From assembly GCA_019637875.1 (NCBI GenBank), contig JAHBUW010000011.1, forward strand, positions 111,847 to 175,846: a stretch of 64,000 nt of DNA. The letters are read 5' to 3'. Each line of letters starts with the position of its first letter. Within the stretch, counting starts at the first letter, position 1. The notes beneath the pieces are model-generated. The model was not told the origin of the DNA and did no database searches. It saw nothing but the letters and a program-made list of their open reading frames with translations. The DNA is from Pseudobdellovibrionaceae bacterium. Lineage in GTDB: Bacteria; Bdellovibrionota; Bdellovibrionia; Bdellovibrionales; Bdellovibrionaceae. Of this stretch, positions 32,212 to 40,741 are shown piece after piece. A program made the position numbers and the translations under genes.

Positions 32212-33066
32212 CTAGAAGAGCGCGCTGTCCGGCCAGCCCATGCGGGCGCCGACGATCTTGGTGATCTCGGTGGCGGTCTCTTCGAGAGCGCGGTCGGTGA
32301 CGTTGAAGACGGGCCAGCGTTTGTTCTTCTGGAAAAGCTGCTCGGCGTATTCGATCTCTTTGATGATGTGCTGCAGGCTCGCGTACTCGCCGCCGGGATC
32401 TTGGCCGAATTTCTCGAGACGATTTTTACGGATACGCTGGAGCGATTCGATGTCGATGATGAGGCCCACGATCTTGCGCTGATCGACGGTGAAAAGTTCG
32501 GGTGGCAGCGGCGCGCCCAGGACGAGGGGGATGTTCGCGACCTTCCAGCCCTTGTGACTCAAAAAAATCGAGAGCGGTGTTTTCGAGGTGCGCGAGATGC
32601 CGACGAGGATGATGTCCGCCTTCGTCAGATCCTGCAGCGCTTTGCCGTCGTCGTTTTTGACCGTGTATTCGATCGCCTCGATCCGGCGGAAGTACTGCTC
32701 GTCGACGACCCGTAAAAGTCCCGCCTGCGTATTCGCCGCGCTGCTGACGCCGAAGTACTGATCGAGGGTACCGAGGATGGGGCCGAGTAGATCGATGGTT
32801 GGGATGCCTTTGGTGGCGGCGGTCTCGCGGATCTTGGCGCGCAGCGATTGCGCGACGACCGTGTAGACCACGAGGGCTTTTCTTTCGAAGGCCTCTTGCA
32901 AGATGGGTTCGATCTGCTGATCGGTGCGGATGTTTTTGTAGCGCACCATCTGCACGTCTTGGTCGGAGTACTGCACGAGCGCCGCGCGAATCATCATCGC
33001 CGCGGTTTCGCCGGTGCCGTCGGAAATGATCGCGATTGTTCCCGTACCAGCGCCCGTGCCGCTCAT
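32212..33066 (-). CDS. ppsR: Bifunctional kinase/phosphatase regulating PEP synthase or PPDK (DUF299)
   Basis: 284 aa, the usual length. Family motifs: start AIISDGTGETA, the P-loop-like GISRTSKTPLSIFLS that binds the nucleotide, YLSHKGWKVANIPLV-type strand (FLSHKGWKVANIPLVLG), and the end EEIEYAEQLFQKNKRWPVFNVTDRALEETA (split in the sequence around residue 245). The enzyme switches phosphoenolpyruvate synthase or pyruvate phosphate dikinase off and on by threonine phosphorylation and phosphorolysis. It is the last gene of the nrdR-nusB-orf-ppsR operon and overlaps the preceding gene by 4 bp (ATGA). Confidence 0.93.
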   Translation of the reverse strand: MSGTGAGTGTIAIISDGTGETAAMMIRAALVQYSDQDVQMVRYKNIRTDQQIEPILQEAFERKALVVYTVVAQSLRAKIRETAATKGIPTIDLLGPILGTLDQYFGVSSAANTQAGLLRVVDEQYFRRIEAIEYTVKNDDGKALQDLTKADIILVGISRTSKTPLSIFLSHKGWKVANIPLVLGAPLPPELFTVDQRKIVGLIIDIESLQRIRKNRLEKFGQDPGGEYASLQHIIKEIEYAEQLFQKNKRWPVFNVTDRALEETATEITKIVGARMGWPDSALF

Positions 33067-33527
33067 GTTTCCGCCAGGACTTCGATTTCGAATTTACGCG
33101 ACATCTGTTGCAGGAAAGGGCTCGCGACACTTGCACGGAAAATATCGGGCGAAACGTTCGCGGGCAGGAACAGCCGCACTTTGGCGGGGCCGAGGTCGGC
33201 GGCGGGTTGCAAGAACTGAAGGTCGGCGTCCCAGCGCTCGGGCAAAAGCACCCAACGCGTCGGCAGGCGTCCCGCCGCGCCGATCAGCAGCGGGCTTCCC
33301 GCTTTGTCGTGCGCGGGGGGCAGGGACCATTTCACTTTTTTGAGAAGTCCTTCCAGCTGTTCACCACGGCGGCGCGGTTCGTTCGCGAGACCGCGGGTGA
33401 TCTGGAAGTTGAGCAGCCAATCGACGTTGCGTGCGAGCGCCGAGGCTTCGGGGAACGGCAGAATCCAAACGTCGGCGCCCGGTTGATAAGCCTGGGTTGC
33501 GCTGAGCAGTTGGACTCCTTGAATCAT
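33063..33527 (-). CDS. Conserved-looking protein of unknown function in the nusB operon
   Basis: 154 aa with no signal peptide. Start MIQGVQLLSATQAYQPGADV; contains WILPFPEASALARNVDWLLN and PTRWVLLPERWDADLQFLQP, which read like a compact alpha/beta domain. It overlaps nusB by 4 bp at its start and ppsR by 4 bp at its end (ATGA at both), so it is tightly coupled to both. That strongly argues it is a real gene. No family is recognised. Confidence 0.75.
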   Translation of the reverse strand: MIQGVQLLSATQAYQPGADVWILPFPEASALARNVDWLLNFQITRGLANEPRRRGEQLEGLLKKVKWSLPPAHDKAGSPLLIGAAGRLPTRWVLLPERWDADLQFLQPAADLGPAKVRLFLPANVSPDIFRASVASPFLQQMSRKFEIEVLAET

Positions 33528-33931
33528 GTCGTCGATCCCTTTTCGCGAGCCATCTGATCCAGGATTCCGTTGATGAAGGCGCTGGATTCGGCGGTGCCGT
33601 AGACTTTCGAAATCTCGACCGCTTCGTTGATGGCGATGTTCGGTTTGATCACTTCATCCGAGAAAAACATCTCGTAGGCGGCGACGCGCAGAAGATTGCG
33701 ATCGACGCTCGCCATGCGCTCGAGTTTCCAGCGGGGGCTTGCGCCCTGAATCGCGCCGTCCAATTGGTCGCGGTTGTCACGCACGCCGGAGACGAGTTTG
33801 ACCGCGTAAGCGACGGTGGGTTGATCGAAGGATTCGCCCAGCAGGTTCAACAGATCTTGAACGGCCGTATGCGGAGAGAAGTCGAGTTGGAAGAGCGTCT
33901 GCAGCGCGAGCTCGCGGGATTTGCGCCTCAT
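33524..33931 (-). CDS. nusB: Transcription antitermination factor NusB
   Basis: 135 aa, all helical, typical NusB: RRKSRELALQTLFQLDFSP at the start, RWKLERMASVDRNLLRVAAYEMFF in the centre, and NIAINEAVEISKVYGTAESSAFINGILDQMA at the end. NusB pairs with S10 on BoxA RNA to prevent early termination in rRNA operons. It is 19 bp downstream of nrdR and overlaps the next gene by 4 bp. nrdR and nusB are neighbours in many bacteria. Confidence 0.96.
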   Translation of the reverse strand: MRRKSRELALQTLFQLDFSPHTAVQDLLNLLGESFDQPTVAYAVKLVSGVRDNRDQLDGAIQGASPRWKLERMASVDRNLLRVAAYEMFFSDEVIKPNIAINEAVEISKVYGTAESSAFINGILDQMAREKGSTT

Positions 33932-33949
33932 GGTTCAAAAGTCCTTGGT

Positions 33950-34462
33950 CTATAGTTCGGAGTCAGCGTCGAAATGTAGCGCTTTCGGCGGCGGCGGGGA
34001 AGGGTTCGCGGGCGCCTCCGAAGAATCTTCCAAAGTCTCGACGAACTCTTGGATGTCGCGGAAGGTGCGGTAGACGCTCGCGAAACGTACGTAAGCGACG
34101 TCATCGAGCACCAGCAGTTCGCGCATCACGCGTTCACCGATCATACGGGTCATGACCTCGCGCTCACCGAGCGCCGAGACCCACAGCGAAATGCGGTCCA
34201 CCATGGACTCGACCTGGGCCAAACCGATGGGGCGTTTTTGGCAGGCCGCCTGGATTCCCACAAGGAGCTTATCGCGGTTAAACGGCTCCCGACGGCCATC
34301 TTTTTTGATGACGTAGGGGAGGCTCAGGCTCAGGGTTTCCACGGTCGTAAAGCGGGTTTTGCAGTGCAGACACTCGCGACGCCGACGGATCGACTGCCCG
34401 TCTTTTTGTTCGCGGGTATCGAGGACGCGGTCATCGCTTTGGCCACAGCTCGGGCATTTCAT
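33950..34462 (-). CDS. nrdR: Transcriptional repressor NrdR
   Basis: 170 aa from ATG 34462 (a GTG two codons earlier is possible but too close to any ribosome site). Zinc ribbon MKCPSCGQSDDRVLDTREQ ... CLHCKTRFTT, then an ATP-cone domain (VIKKDGRREPFNRDKLLVGI, LDDVAYVRFASVYRTF). NrdR senses ATP/dATP and represses ribonucleotide reductase genes. A Pro-rich acidic tail of about 20 residues is extra compared with the usual 150-aa protein. First gene of the nrdR-nusB-orf-ppsR operon. Confidence 0.96.
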   Translation of the reverse strand: MKCPSCGQSDDRVLDTREQKDGQSIRRRRECLHCKTRFTTVETLSLSLPYVIKKDGRREPFNRDKLLVGIQAACQKRPIGLAQVESMVDRISLWVSALGEREVMTRMIGERVMRELLVLDDVAYVRFASVYRTFRDIQEFVETLEDSSEAPANPSPPPPKALHFDADSEL

Positions 34463-34541
34463 GGCCACAGCCTAGCGAGGGGAAGTCCAAGTTTCCACTG
34501 ATAAAATTGACCCTTCCAGCATTTCGCGATAGGTCATAGAT

Positions 34542-35213
34542 ATGAAAAATTGGAAAGCCATGATGGCCGTCGCGCTGGTGGGTTTGAGCCTGTCGCTGAG
34601 CGCCCAAGCCCAGAAATCTCAACCCGTCGTGGGCAAAAAAGCGGCGGACAAATACTTCGGCCGGGGTCCCGCGGCGGCGGTCGATGTGACCGATTCGGAC
34701 CGGGAAGACTCCTCCGACCGGCGTTTCACGGGCGTCGGTGGCGACGAGATGATGATGCTCTCGCTGGGCACCTTCTTGAACTCTTCGTCCTACAACTGGA
34801 AAGGCAGCGACAAACGCGAGGACATCGGCCGCCTGTCCTATGGCGTGACCTATCTGTTCGATCGTTGGTCGAAGCTCGACACGAATCTGCGCATGGACTT
34901 CAACGATTATAAAGTGGGCGATGACCGCGCGCTGAAACTGAGCATCATGCCGCTGTGGACCTTCCCGGCGATGGACACGCGCTTCCCGATCTACTTCGGT
35001 TTCGGCATGGGCTTGGGTGTGTTCTTCCAGCAGGTGCCCGAGGAATCCAATTTGTCTTTCGATTATCAACTCGTGGCGGGCGTGCGTTTCATGGACTTGT
35101 TCCAGAACTTCGGATTCTTTTCCGAGATCGCGCTGAAAAACCACCTTCACCTGCTCTCGGACGGGCAGTTCAACGGAACGGCTTTGACCGCGGGCGCGGT
35201 CTTCACTTTCTAA
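34542..35213 (+). CDS. Secreted outer-membrane-like protein
   Basis: 223 aa with a signal peptide (MKNWKAMMAVALVGLSLSLSAQA), an acidic linker (VDVTDSDREDSSDRRF) and then eight or so predicted strands (EMMMLSLGTFLNSSSYNW, LSYGVTYLFDRWSKLDTNL, IYFGFGMGLGVFFQQ, TALTAGAVFTF), ending in Phe as barrels do. Function unknown. The stop shares a base with the start of the following RNA methyltransferase gene (TAATG), an odd operon partner. Confidence 0.75.
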   Translation: MKNWKAMMAVALVGLSLSLSAQAQKSQPVVGKKAADKYFGRGPAAAVDVTDSDREDSSDRRFTGVGGDEMMMLSLGTFLNSSSYNWKGSDKREDIGRLSYGVTYLFDRWSKLDTNLRMDFNDYKVGDDRALKLSIMPLWTFPAMDTRFPIYFGFGMGLGVFFQQVPEESNLSFDYQLVAGVRFMDLFQNFGFFSEIALKNHLHLLSDGQFNGTALTAGAVFTF

Positions 35214-36418
35214 TGCGTATTTTTCCTCCGCTGGTGCAGGCGGCTCAACTCGCGCTGAACAAAATCTTTATCGAAGGACGCCCCGCCGACCGCGCGGTCG
35301 AGGGGATCCTGAAAAACAACCGCAAGCTCGGCAGCCGCGATCGCCGCTTCGTCGCCGAAACGGTGTACGAGTGCGTGCGCTGGTCGCGCCGTCTGCAGGC
35401 CATCGCCATGGACGCCGATGTGCACCGCGAGGGCTGGTCGGACGAGCTCCTCATCTACGGCATTTTGGAAGAGTGGGAAGACTTCGCCGATCTGGATGAA
35501 GAGGACTACGAGCGCGTCGCGGAAGCGGCCCAAGAGGTCGTGAACGCCCCGCGCGCCGTGCGCGAATCCATTCCCGACGACATCGACGAAATCGGCGCGA
35601 TCGAGCTGGGCGACGCCTGGGACAAAGAGCTCGAAGCCTTGAACGAGACGGCTCCGGTCGATCTGCGTTTGAACCGCAACCGCGCGACCCTGAAAGAGCT
35701 GCGTTCGCGTCTGAACGACGAGGGCATCGAGACCGATCCCGTCGACGGCTATCCCGACGCGCTGACCCTGCGTGAGCGCAAGAACGTCTTCATCACGAAC
35801 GCCTACAAAGAGGGGCTGTTCGAGGTGCAGGACCGCTCGTCGCAAATGGTCGCGCCGTTCATGAAACTCGAGGGCGCTTCGCGCGTGATCGACGCCTGCG
35901 CGGGCGCGGGGGGAAAGACCCTGCACATCGCGTCCCTGATGGAAAATCGCGGACGCATCATCTCCATGGACATCACCGACTGGAAACTCAAAGAGCTCGA
36001 TCTGCGCGCGCGCCGCGGGAAGTTTTCGACCATCGAAACGCGCCTCATCGACACGACGAAGGTGATCAAACGCCAGGAGGCTTCGGCGGACCGGGTGTTG
36101 CTCGACGTGCCGTGCACGGGGCTGGGGGTTTTGCGCCGCAATCCGGGCTCGAAGCTGCGCCTGAATCGCGCCGAGGTCGAACGCCTGTGGGGACTGCAAG
36201 CTGAGATTTTGGGCAGTTATTCGCGGATGGTGAAGCCGGGCGGCTACCTGATCTACGCGACCTGCTCGATTCTGCCGTCGGAAAACCGGGGCCAAGTTGA
36301 TAAATTCTTAGCGTCACCGGCCGGAGCCTCCTTCGAATTCGAAGAGGACTGGTCGCAGCTGCCGAGCCGGGGCAACGGAGACGGTTTTTACGTCTCACGG
36401 ATGAAACGCAAGGCGTAG
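35213..36418 (+). CDS. RNA m5C methyltransferase of the RsmB/NOP family
   Basis: 401 aa. The N-terminal 80 residues form a short NusB-like RNA-binding part (QAAQLALNKIFIEGRPADRAV, SRDRRFVAETVYECVRW). The C-terminal half is a SAM methyltransferase: FEVQDRSSQMVAPFMKLEGA, SAM site DACAGAGGKTLHIA, DVPCTGLGVLRRNP with the release Cys, and YATCSILPSENRGQV with the catalytic Cys. It methylates cytosine C5 in rRNA or tRNA; the family includes RsmB, but the exact position cannot be told. An acidic insert (residues 80-125) precedes the catalytic domain. Confidence 0.9.
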   Translation: MRIFPPLVQAAQLALNKIFIEGRPADRAVEGILKNNRKLGSRDRRFVAETVYECVRWSRRLQAIAMDADVHREGWSDELLIYGILEEWEDFADLDEEDYERVAEAAQEVVNAPRAVRESIPDDIDEIGAIELGDAWDKELEALNETAPVDLRLNRNRATLKELRSRLNDEGIETDPVDGYPDALTLRERKNVFITNAYKEGLFEVQDRSSQMVAPFMKLEGASRVIDACAGAGGKTLHIASLMENRGRIISMDITDWKLKELDLRARRGKFSTIETRLIDTTKVIKRQEASADRVLLDVPCTGLGVLRRNPGSKLRLNRAEVERLWGLQAEILGSYSRMVKPGGYLIYATCSILPSENRGQVDKFLASPAGASFEFEEDWSQLPSRGNGDGFYVSRMKRKA

Positions 36419-36477
36419 GCGTGTCACCGCAATTGCTTTGACGTGGTGGGGGGAGTTTTCTAACTCTAGCCCCACAT

Positions 36478-37308
36478 ATGGAATCCACATACGCCAAGAA
36501 TTTCTATAACGATATCGGTCTGCGTTTTGCCAACAAGGTCTTCGGTCTGAAGTACCTGCATTACGGTTACTTCGACGGACTGCCGACGACCCTGGATGCC
36601 TTGCCCGAGGCGCAGGAAGTCTACGTGCAACAGGTGCTGTCGCACATTCCCTCGGACGTGAAGAAGGTCTTGGACGTCGGCTGCGGCGCGGGCGGCGTGG
36701 CGCTGAATCTGGTGAATCGCGGTCTGGACGTGACCTGCTGCGATCCCGATCCCTACATGCTTCAGAAAACGTCGGAACTCACCGGCAACCGCATCAAAAC
36801 GAAGAACGACTTCTACGAAAAAGCCCAAGGTCTGCCCGAGGGCGGCTTCGACATGGTGCTGATGTCCGAGTCCTGCCAGTACGTTCCCTACGGCGAAGGT
36901 TTCGCGCAACATCGCAAACACCTGCGTCCCGGCGGCTACGTTCTGATTTCGGATTTCTTCAAAGTGCGTGAGCTGGACAAACCCTATCTGTCGAAGTCGG
37001 GCCACAAATTCGACGAATTCGTCGCCGAGGCGAAACGCCAGGGCTTCGAGCTGCAAGTCGATCGCGACATCACGAAGCAGTGCGCGCCCACTCACGACAT
37101 CTACCAGAAGATCCTGCTCGAAAAAGCCTTCCCCGTGGCGGAGGCTCTGTTCGAATACGTCTCGCGCCGCTATCCGAAGTTCTACAAGATGATGAAGTAC
37201 TTCGTCGGCGAGAAGGTCCTTTTCCTGAAGCAGAAGTACTCCAGTCAGGGTGCGGACATCTTCACCCAGTACAAGAGCTACCGGATCCTGCTCTTCAAAA
37301 AAGTCTAA
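36478..37308 (+). CDS. SAM-dependent methyltransferase (class I)
   Basis: 276 aa. The SAM-binding motif VKKVLDVGCGAGGVALNLVN is followed by CCDPDPYMLQKTSEL, GFDMVLMSESCQYVPYGEGF and LRPGGYVLISDFF, as in the sterol/small-molecule methyltransferase group. The front part (KNFYNDIGLRFANKVFGLKYLHYGYFDG) also resembles enzymes acting on lipids or quinones. Substrate unknown. No clear ribosome site precedes the ATG, and only about 60 bp separate it from the previous gene. The C-terminus carries a basic aromatic stretch (YPKFYKMMKYFVGEKVLFLK) that may touch membranes. Confidence 0.88.
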   Translation: MESTYAKNFYNDIGLRFANKVFGLKYLHYGYFDGLPTTLDALPEAQEVYVQQVLSHIPSDVKKVLDVGCGAGGVALNLVNRGLDVTCCDPDPYMLQKTSELTGNRIKTKNDFYEKAQGLPEGGFDMVLMSESCQYVPYGEGFAQHRKHLRPGGYVLISDFFKVRELDKPYLSKSGHKFDEFVAEAKRQGFELQVDRDITKQCAPTHDIYQKILLEKAFPVAEALFEYVSRRYPKFYKMMKYFVGEKVLFLKQKYSSQGADIFTQYKSYRILLFKKV

Positions 37309-37310
37309 GT

Positions 37311-38225
37311 TTAATTTCCCCGGGCGGGTGAGGGCACGCGGAAGATCTCGATGGCGTCGAGGTCGCGCAAGGTCACGTACATCGTGCGGCCGTCGGGGCC
37401 GCCGAAGTTCAGATTCGTGGGCTCTTTGCCTTGAAGTCGGATGCTTTGCACGAGTTCACCCTGCGCCGAGATCACGTCGATGGCGCCCTGCTGAATGCGG
37501 GCGACGTAGATGTTTCCTTGGTTATCGACGCGCAGGCCGTCGACGGTGTCGGGTTTGAATTTGTAGAGCGTTTCGGGCGTGCCATCGGGCAGTTCGATCT
37601 TCATCAGGCGCCCCGAGATCGACTCGCTGTAGACGAGGGTCTTCTCGCCGGGGAGCAGATCGATGCCGTTCACCGCTTTCAGATCTTCGGCCACGAGCTG
37701 AAGTCCCTTCGTGCGATCCCATTTGTAGATGCGGCCCTTCTTCTTCGAGCTCCACGAGGGATCACTCAGATAGATCGTGCCGTCCTCGGCGAACGTGAAG
37801 TCGTTCGGTTGATTGAGTTCGTTTGCTTCGAACTCCAAGCGCAGCTCGTTGCCGCCGGGAGCGACCGAGTACATGCGGTGTTTGCGGTAGTCCGCGATCC
37901 ACAGTCGACCGTCGGGCCCCATGCGGGTCGAGGCGGACGCGCCCCCGTCGGGAAGCGTGAGCCAGACGCGGGGGGCGAGGTCGCCGGCCTGGAAGTGACC
38001 GATGGTCCCGCGTTTTCCCACATTGGCGACGAAGACGCGGCCGTCGCGGTCGGCCGAGGGGCCTTCGAGCATTTTGCCTTGGGCGACGGGCAGGAACAGA
38101 TGTTCGGTTTGGTAGAAGGTCTCAAGCGTCGATTGCGGAGCGCGCGTGGAGTTCGGCGTGGGCGGCGCGTGTGTGCAGGCGGTGAGGGCGAGGGGGGCGA
38201 AGAGGCCCAGGAGTCTGAGTTTCAT
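37311..38225 (-). CDS. SMP-30/gluconolactonase-like lipoprotein
   Basis: 304 aa from ATG 38225 (AAGGGA upstream), with lipobox LTAC. The sequence is a six-bladed propeller of the SMP-30/gluconolactonase/LRE group: GPSADRDGRVFVANVGKRGT, MGPDGRLWIADYRKHRMYSV, NQPNDFTFAEDGTIYLSDPS, VNGIDLLPGEKTLVYSES, DGLRVDNQGNIYVARIQQG and GPDGRTMYVTLRD. The conserved Asn in NQPND and VNGID and the Asp residues fit the metal site of lactonases. It would hydrolyse a sugar or other lactone at the envelope. Converges on the methyltransferase with 2 bp between stops. Confidence 0.88.
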   Translation of the reverse strand: MKLRLLGLFAPLALTACTHAPPTPNSTRAPQSTLETFYQTEHLFLPVAQGKMLEGPSADRDGRVFVANVGKRGTIGHFQAGDLAPRVWLTLPDGGASASTRMGPDGRLWIADYRKHRMYSVAPGGNELRLEFEANELNQPNDFTFAEDGTIYLSDPSWSSKKKGRIYKWDRTKGLQLVAEDLKAVNGIDLLPGEKTLVYSESISGRLMKIELPDGTPETLYKFKPDTVDGLRVDNQGNIYVARIQQGAIDVISAQGELVQSIRLQGKEPTNLNFGGPDGRTMYVTLRDLDAIEIFRVPSPARGN

Positions 38226-38265
38226 GGCGTCCCTTGGCGGCGGGTTTTCGGTCGGCTTCTGAGTC

Positions 38266-39396
38266 TTAGTCCCGAGCGTCGGTCTCGGGAGCCTCATTGG
38301 ACGCGGGAGCGAAGGAATTGTCACGCGGCTTCGAAAGGGAAACGACGGAATACAGGCTCGGCAGCTCGGATTTCTTCAGCCAGACGCCGCCCGCGTTCTT
38401 GTCGCAGCGGCTCTTGAACTTCGCCGTATAGATCGAGCAGTCCTTCCCCCACGAGTTGCGCAGGAAGTAGTGGCACTGACCGTTCATCATCTTGCGTCCC
38501 GCGATGACCGACGAGTGGTCGCCGTGCTGGGCGCCGGCGTCGGGGGGCGAGATGTCGTAGGCGTCGTAACCGATGGTGGTGGCCTCGCCCTGCTCGAGCA
38601 GTTTGTCGATGTCACCCCAGACGTTCTTTTGCGCCTGGGTCTTGTCGATGGTGCCGGCCTTCACCTGTTTGCGGAAGTCCTGGACGCCTTTCCCGTACAT
38701 GCGGATGTAGGGAACGATGGGCTCGCGGGGCCGGATGCGCGGCTGGCAGCGCAGATCGGCGTACTTGATCACGGATTCGGCCATCCGCTGGGCCTCGGGC
38801 TCCGAGGCGATGCCGTAGTCATGGAAGCCGCGTCCCAGGGGCTCGCGACCGCGCGATTGGTGATAGCCCTTGATGCGACGAAGGAAGTCGGCGTCGCTGC
38901 GTTGACCTTCGAGCTGGTCGGCCAAGCAGAAGCCGCGCTCTTGCCCCATCAGGATGGCGACGTCTTCACTGCCACCCATGCCGATGAGGCCTTTGTGCGT
39001 CGTTTCGCCGTTGGCTTTAGACACGCGGAAGAAGTTCTTCGCCTGCACGTAGGGCGCGCCGGGATCGTCGGATTCACCGATGCGCTCGTCACGGATACGC
39101 GGGATCAGATTGTTCTGGCGAAGGTGCTCGCGGACTTCGGCGTGTGGGCTGTTCTCAAGTTTTTTCAGGTCGGCGAGATGATGCGAGATCGCAAGGTCGT
39201 AGGCCGAGATGCGTTTTTTGAGTTTCACCGAGAGCAAATCCGCGGCGGTATGCGAGAAGCACCAACCTGTATCACCTTGATCCCGTGGCGCACCGAGGGC
39301 GGGTCTCAGATCGATGGACGAGCAGCTGTCTGCCAATGCGTTGACAGTTGTGAACGTGAGCATCAGTAGGATCGCGAGCAGCCGCGCCGTGTACAT
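38266..39396 (-). CDS. Secreted papain-like cysteine protease (C1A type)
   Basis: 376 aa from ATG 39396; a TTG six codons earlier is possible, and neither has a good ribosome site. Signal peptide ends NALADSC. Catalytic residues: Cys in DQGDTGWCFSHTAADLLS, His in GDHSSVIAGR, Asn in FLRNSWGKDC, the order expected for papain-type enzymes. A long insert (residues 75-260) lies between Cys and His with several extra Cys. The start of the mature protein (SIDLRPALGAPRDQGDTGWC) is short, so no large propeptide is present. Likely digests proteins outside the cytoplasm. The repeat array begins 165 bp upstream of the start. Confidence 0.88.
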   Translation of the reverse strand: MYTARLLAILLMLTFTTVNALADSCSSIDLRPALGAPRDQGDTGWCFSHTAADLLSVKLKKRISAYDLAISHHLADLKKLENSPHAEVREHLRQNNLIPRIRDERIGESDDPGAPYVQAKNFFRVSKANGETTHKGLIGMGGSEDVAILMGQERGFCLADQLEGQRSDADFLRRIKGYHQSRGREPLGRGFHDYGIASEPEAQRMAESVIKYADLRCQPRIRPREPIVPYIRMYGKGVQDFRKQVKAGTIDKTQAQKNVWGDIDKLLEQGEATTIGYDAYDISPPDAGAQHGDHSSVIAGRKMMNGQCHYFLRNSWGKDCSIYTAKFKSRCDKNAGGVWLKKSELPSLYSVVSLSKPRDNSFAPASNEAPETDARD

Positions 39397-39560
39397 ACGG
39401 GAGTGAGATTGCAAAGGGCTGGCCGAGTGCGGGGCGGGCGGGGGCGCGCGGGTCTCAGGCTGAGTCGTGCGCCAGATTGGGACGGGGTGGGGGGCGCGGT
39501 GGTGTGCGGGGGCTTCGGGATGGATGGGCGTGGGGTGGTTTTGGGGTCGAGATTTTGGTG

Positions 39561-40484
39561 GAAGGTTTCAATCGAAGTTTCTAATCGGAAGCTCCAATCG
39601 GAAGCTCCAATCGGAAGCTCCAATCGAAGGTTTCAATCGGAAGCTCCAATCGAAGGTTTCAATCGGAAGCTCCAATCGAAGGTTTCAATCGGAAGCTCCA
39701 ATCGAAGGTTCAATCGAAAGCTCCAATCGAAAGGTTCAATCGAAAGCTCCAATCGAAAGGTTCAATCGAAGGTTCAATCGAAGGTTCAATCGAAGGTTCA
39801 ATCGAAGGTTCAATCGAAGGTTCAATCGAAAGCTCCAATCGAAAGGTTCAATCGAAAGGTTCAATCGAAGGTTCAATCGAAGGTTCAATCGAAGGTTCAA
39901 TCGAAGGTTCAATCGAAGGTTCAATCGAAGGTTCAATCGAAGGTTCAATCGAAGGTTCAATCGAAGGTTCAATCGAAGGTTTCAATCGAAGGTTCAATCG
40001 AAGGTTCAATCGAAAGCTCCAATCGAAAGCTCCAATCGAAAGGTTCAATCGAAAGGTTCAATCGAAAGGTTCAATCGGAAGTTTCAATCGGAAGTTTCAA
40101 TCGGAAGTTTCAATCGGAAGTTTCAATCGGAGCCTTTAATCGGAAGCTTCAACTGGTTCAACGCGGAAGTTTCAATCGGAAGCTCCAATCGGAAGGTTCA
40201 ATCGGAAGGTTCAATCGAAAGGTTCAATCGAAAGGTTCAATCGAAAGGTTCAATCGAAAGGTTCAATCGAAAGGTTCAATCGAAAGGTTCAATCGAAAGG
40301 TTCAATCGGAAGTTCCCAATCGGAAGTTCCCAATCGGAAGTTTCCAATCGGAAGTTTCCAATCGGAAGTTCCCAATCGGAAGTTCCCAATCGGAAGTTCC
40401 CAATCGGAAGTTCCCAATCGGAAGTTCCCAATCGGAAGTTCCCAATCGGAAGTTCCCAATCGGAAGTTCCCAATCGGAAGTTTC
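39561..40484. repeat. 924-bp array of 69 degenerate 12-14-bp repeats
   Basis: Every unit keeps the core AATCG(G/A)AAG, and 69 AATCG cores can be counted. Blocks differ in period: alternating 13-mers GGAAGCTCCAATC and GAAGGTTTCAATC at the left, pure 12-mers GAAGGTTCAATC in the middle, 13-mers GAAAGGTTCAATC, and 14-mers GGAAGTTCCCAATC at the right. There are no spacers between units, so it is not a CRISPR array. It has no stop codons in several frames on either strand, which creates long spurious reading frames. It lies between the divergent papain-like protease and HNH endonuclease genes. Confidence 0.95.
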
Positions 40485-40741
40485 GAAATGCGGTGTGGCG
40501 GAATCAGTTTCTGTTGACGGGATTTTCGGCCTCGCAGGACGGCCAAGGCGTGGCGCAAACTCAAAATTCGAGGCCGGTCCTGAACGAGAGGAACGAAACT
40601 CACCTCGAGGCTATCCGCGATTTTTACGGGGGACTTTCGCGCTTCCCCAAACTCATTCTGCGATTCGAAAGCTCCTCGAAAAGCCGTTCTCAAAACCCAT
40701 GATACACCGATCTTGTGTTCTCAACACAGAAAGGGTCGGCC

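Noticed and set aside
39561..40484. CRISPR array
   Set aside because: Units are 12-14 bp with no unique spacers and no cas genes nearby.
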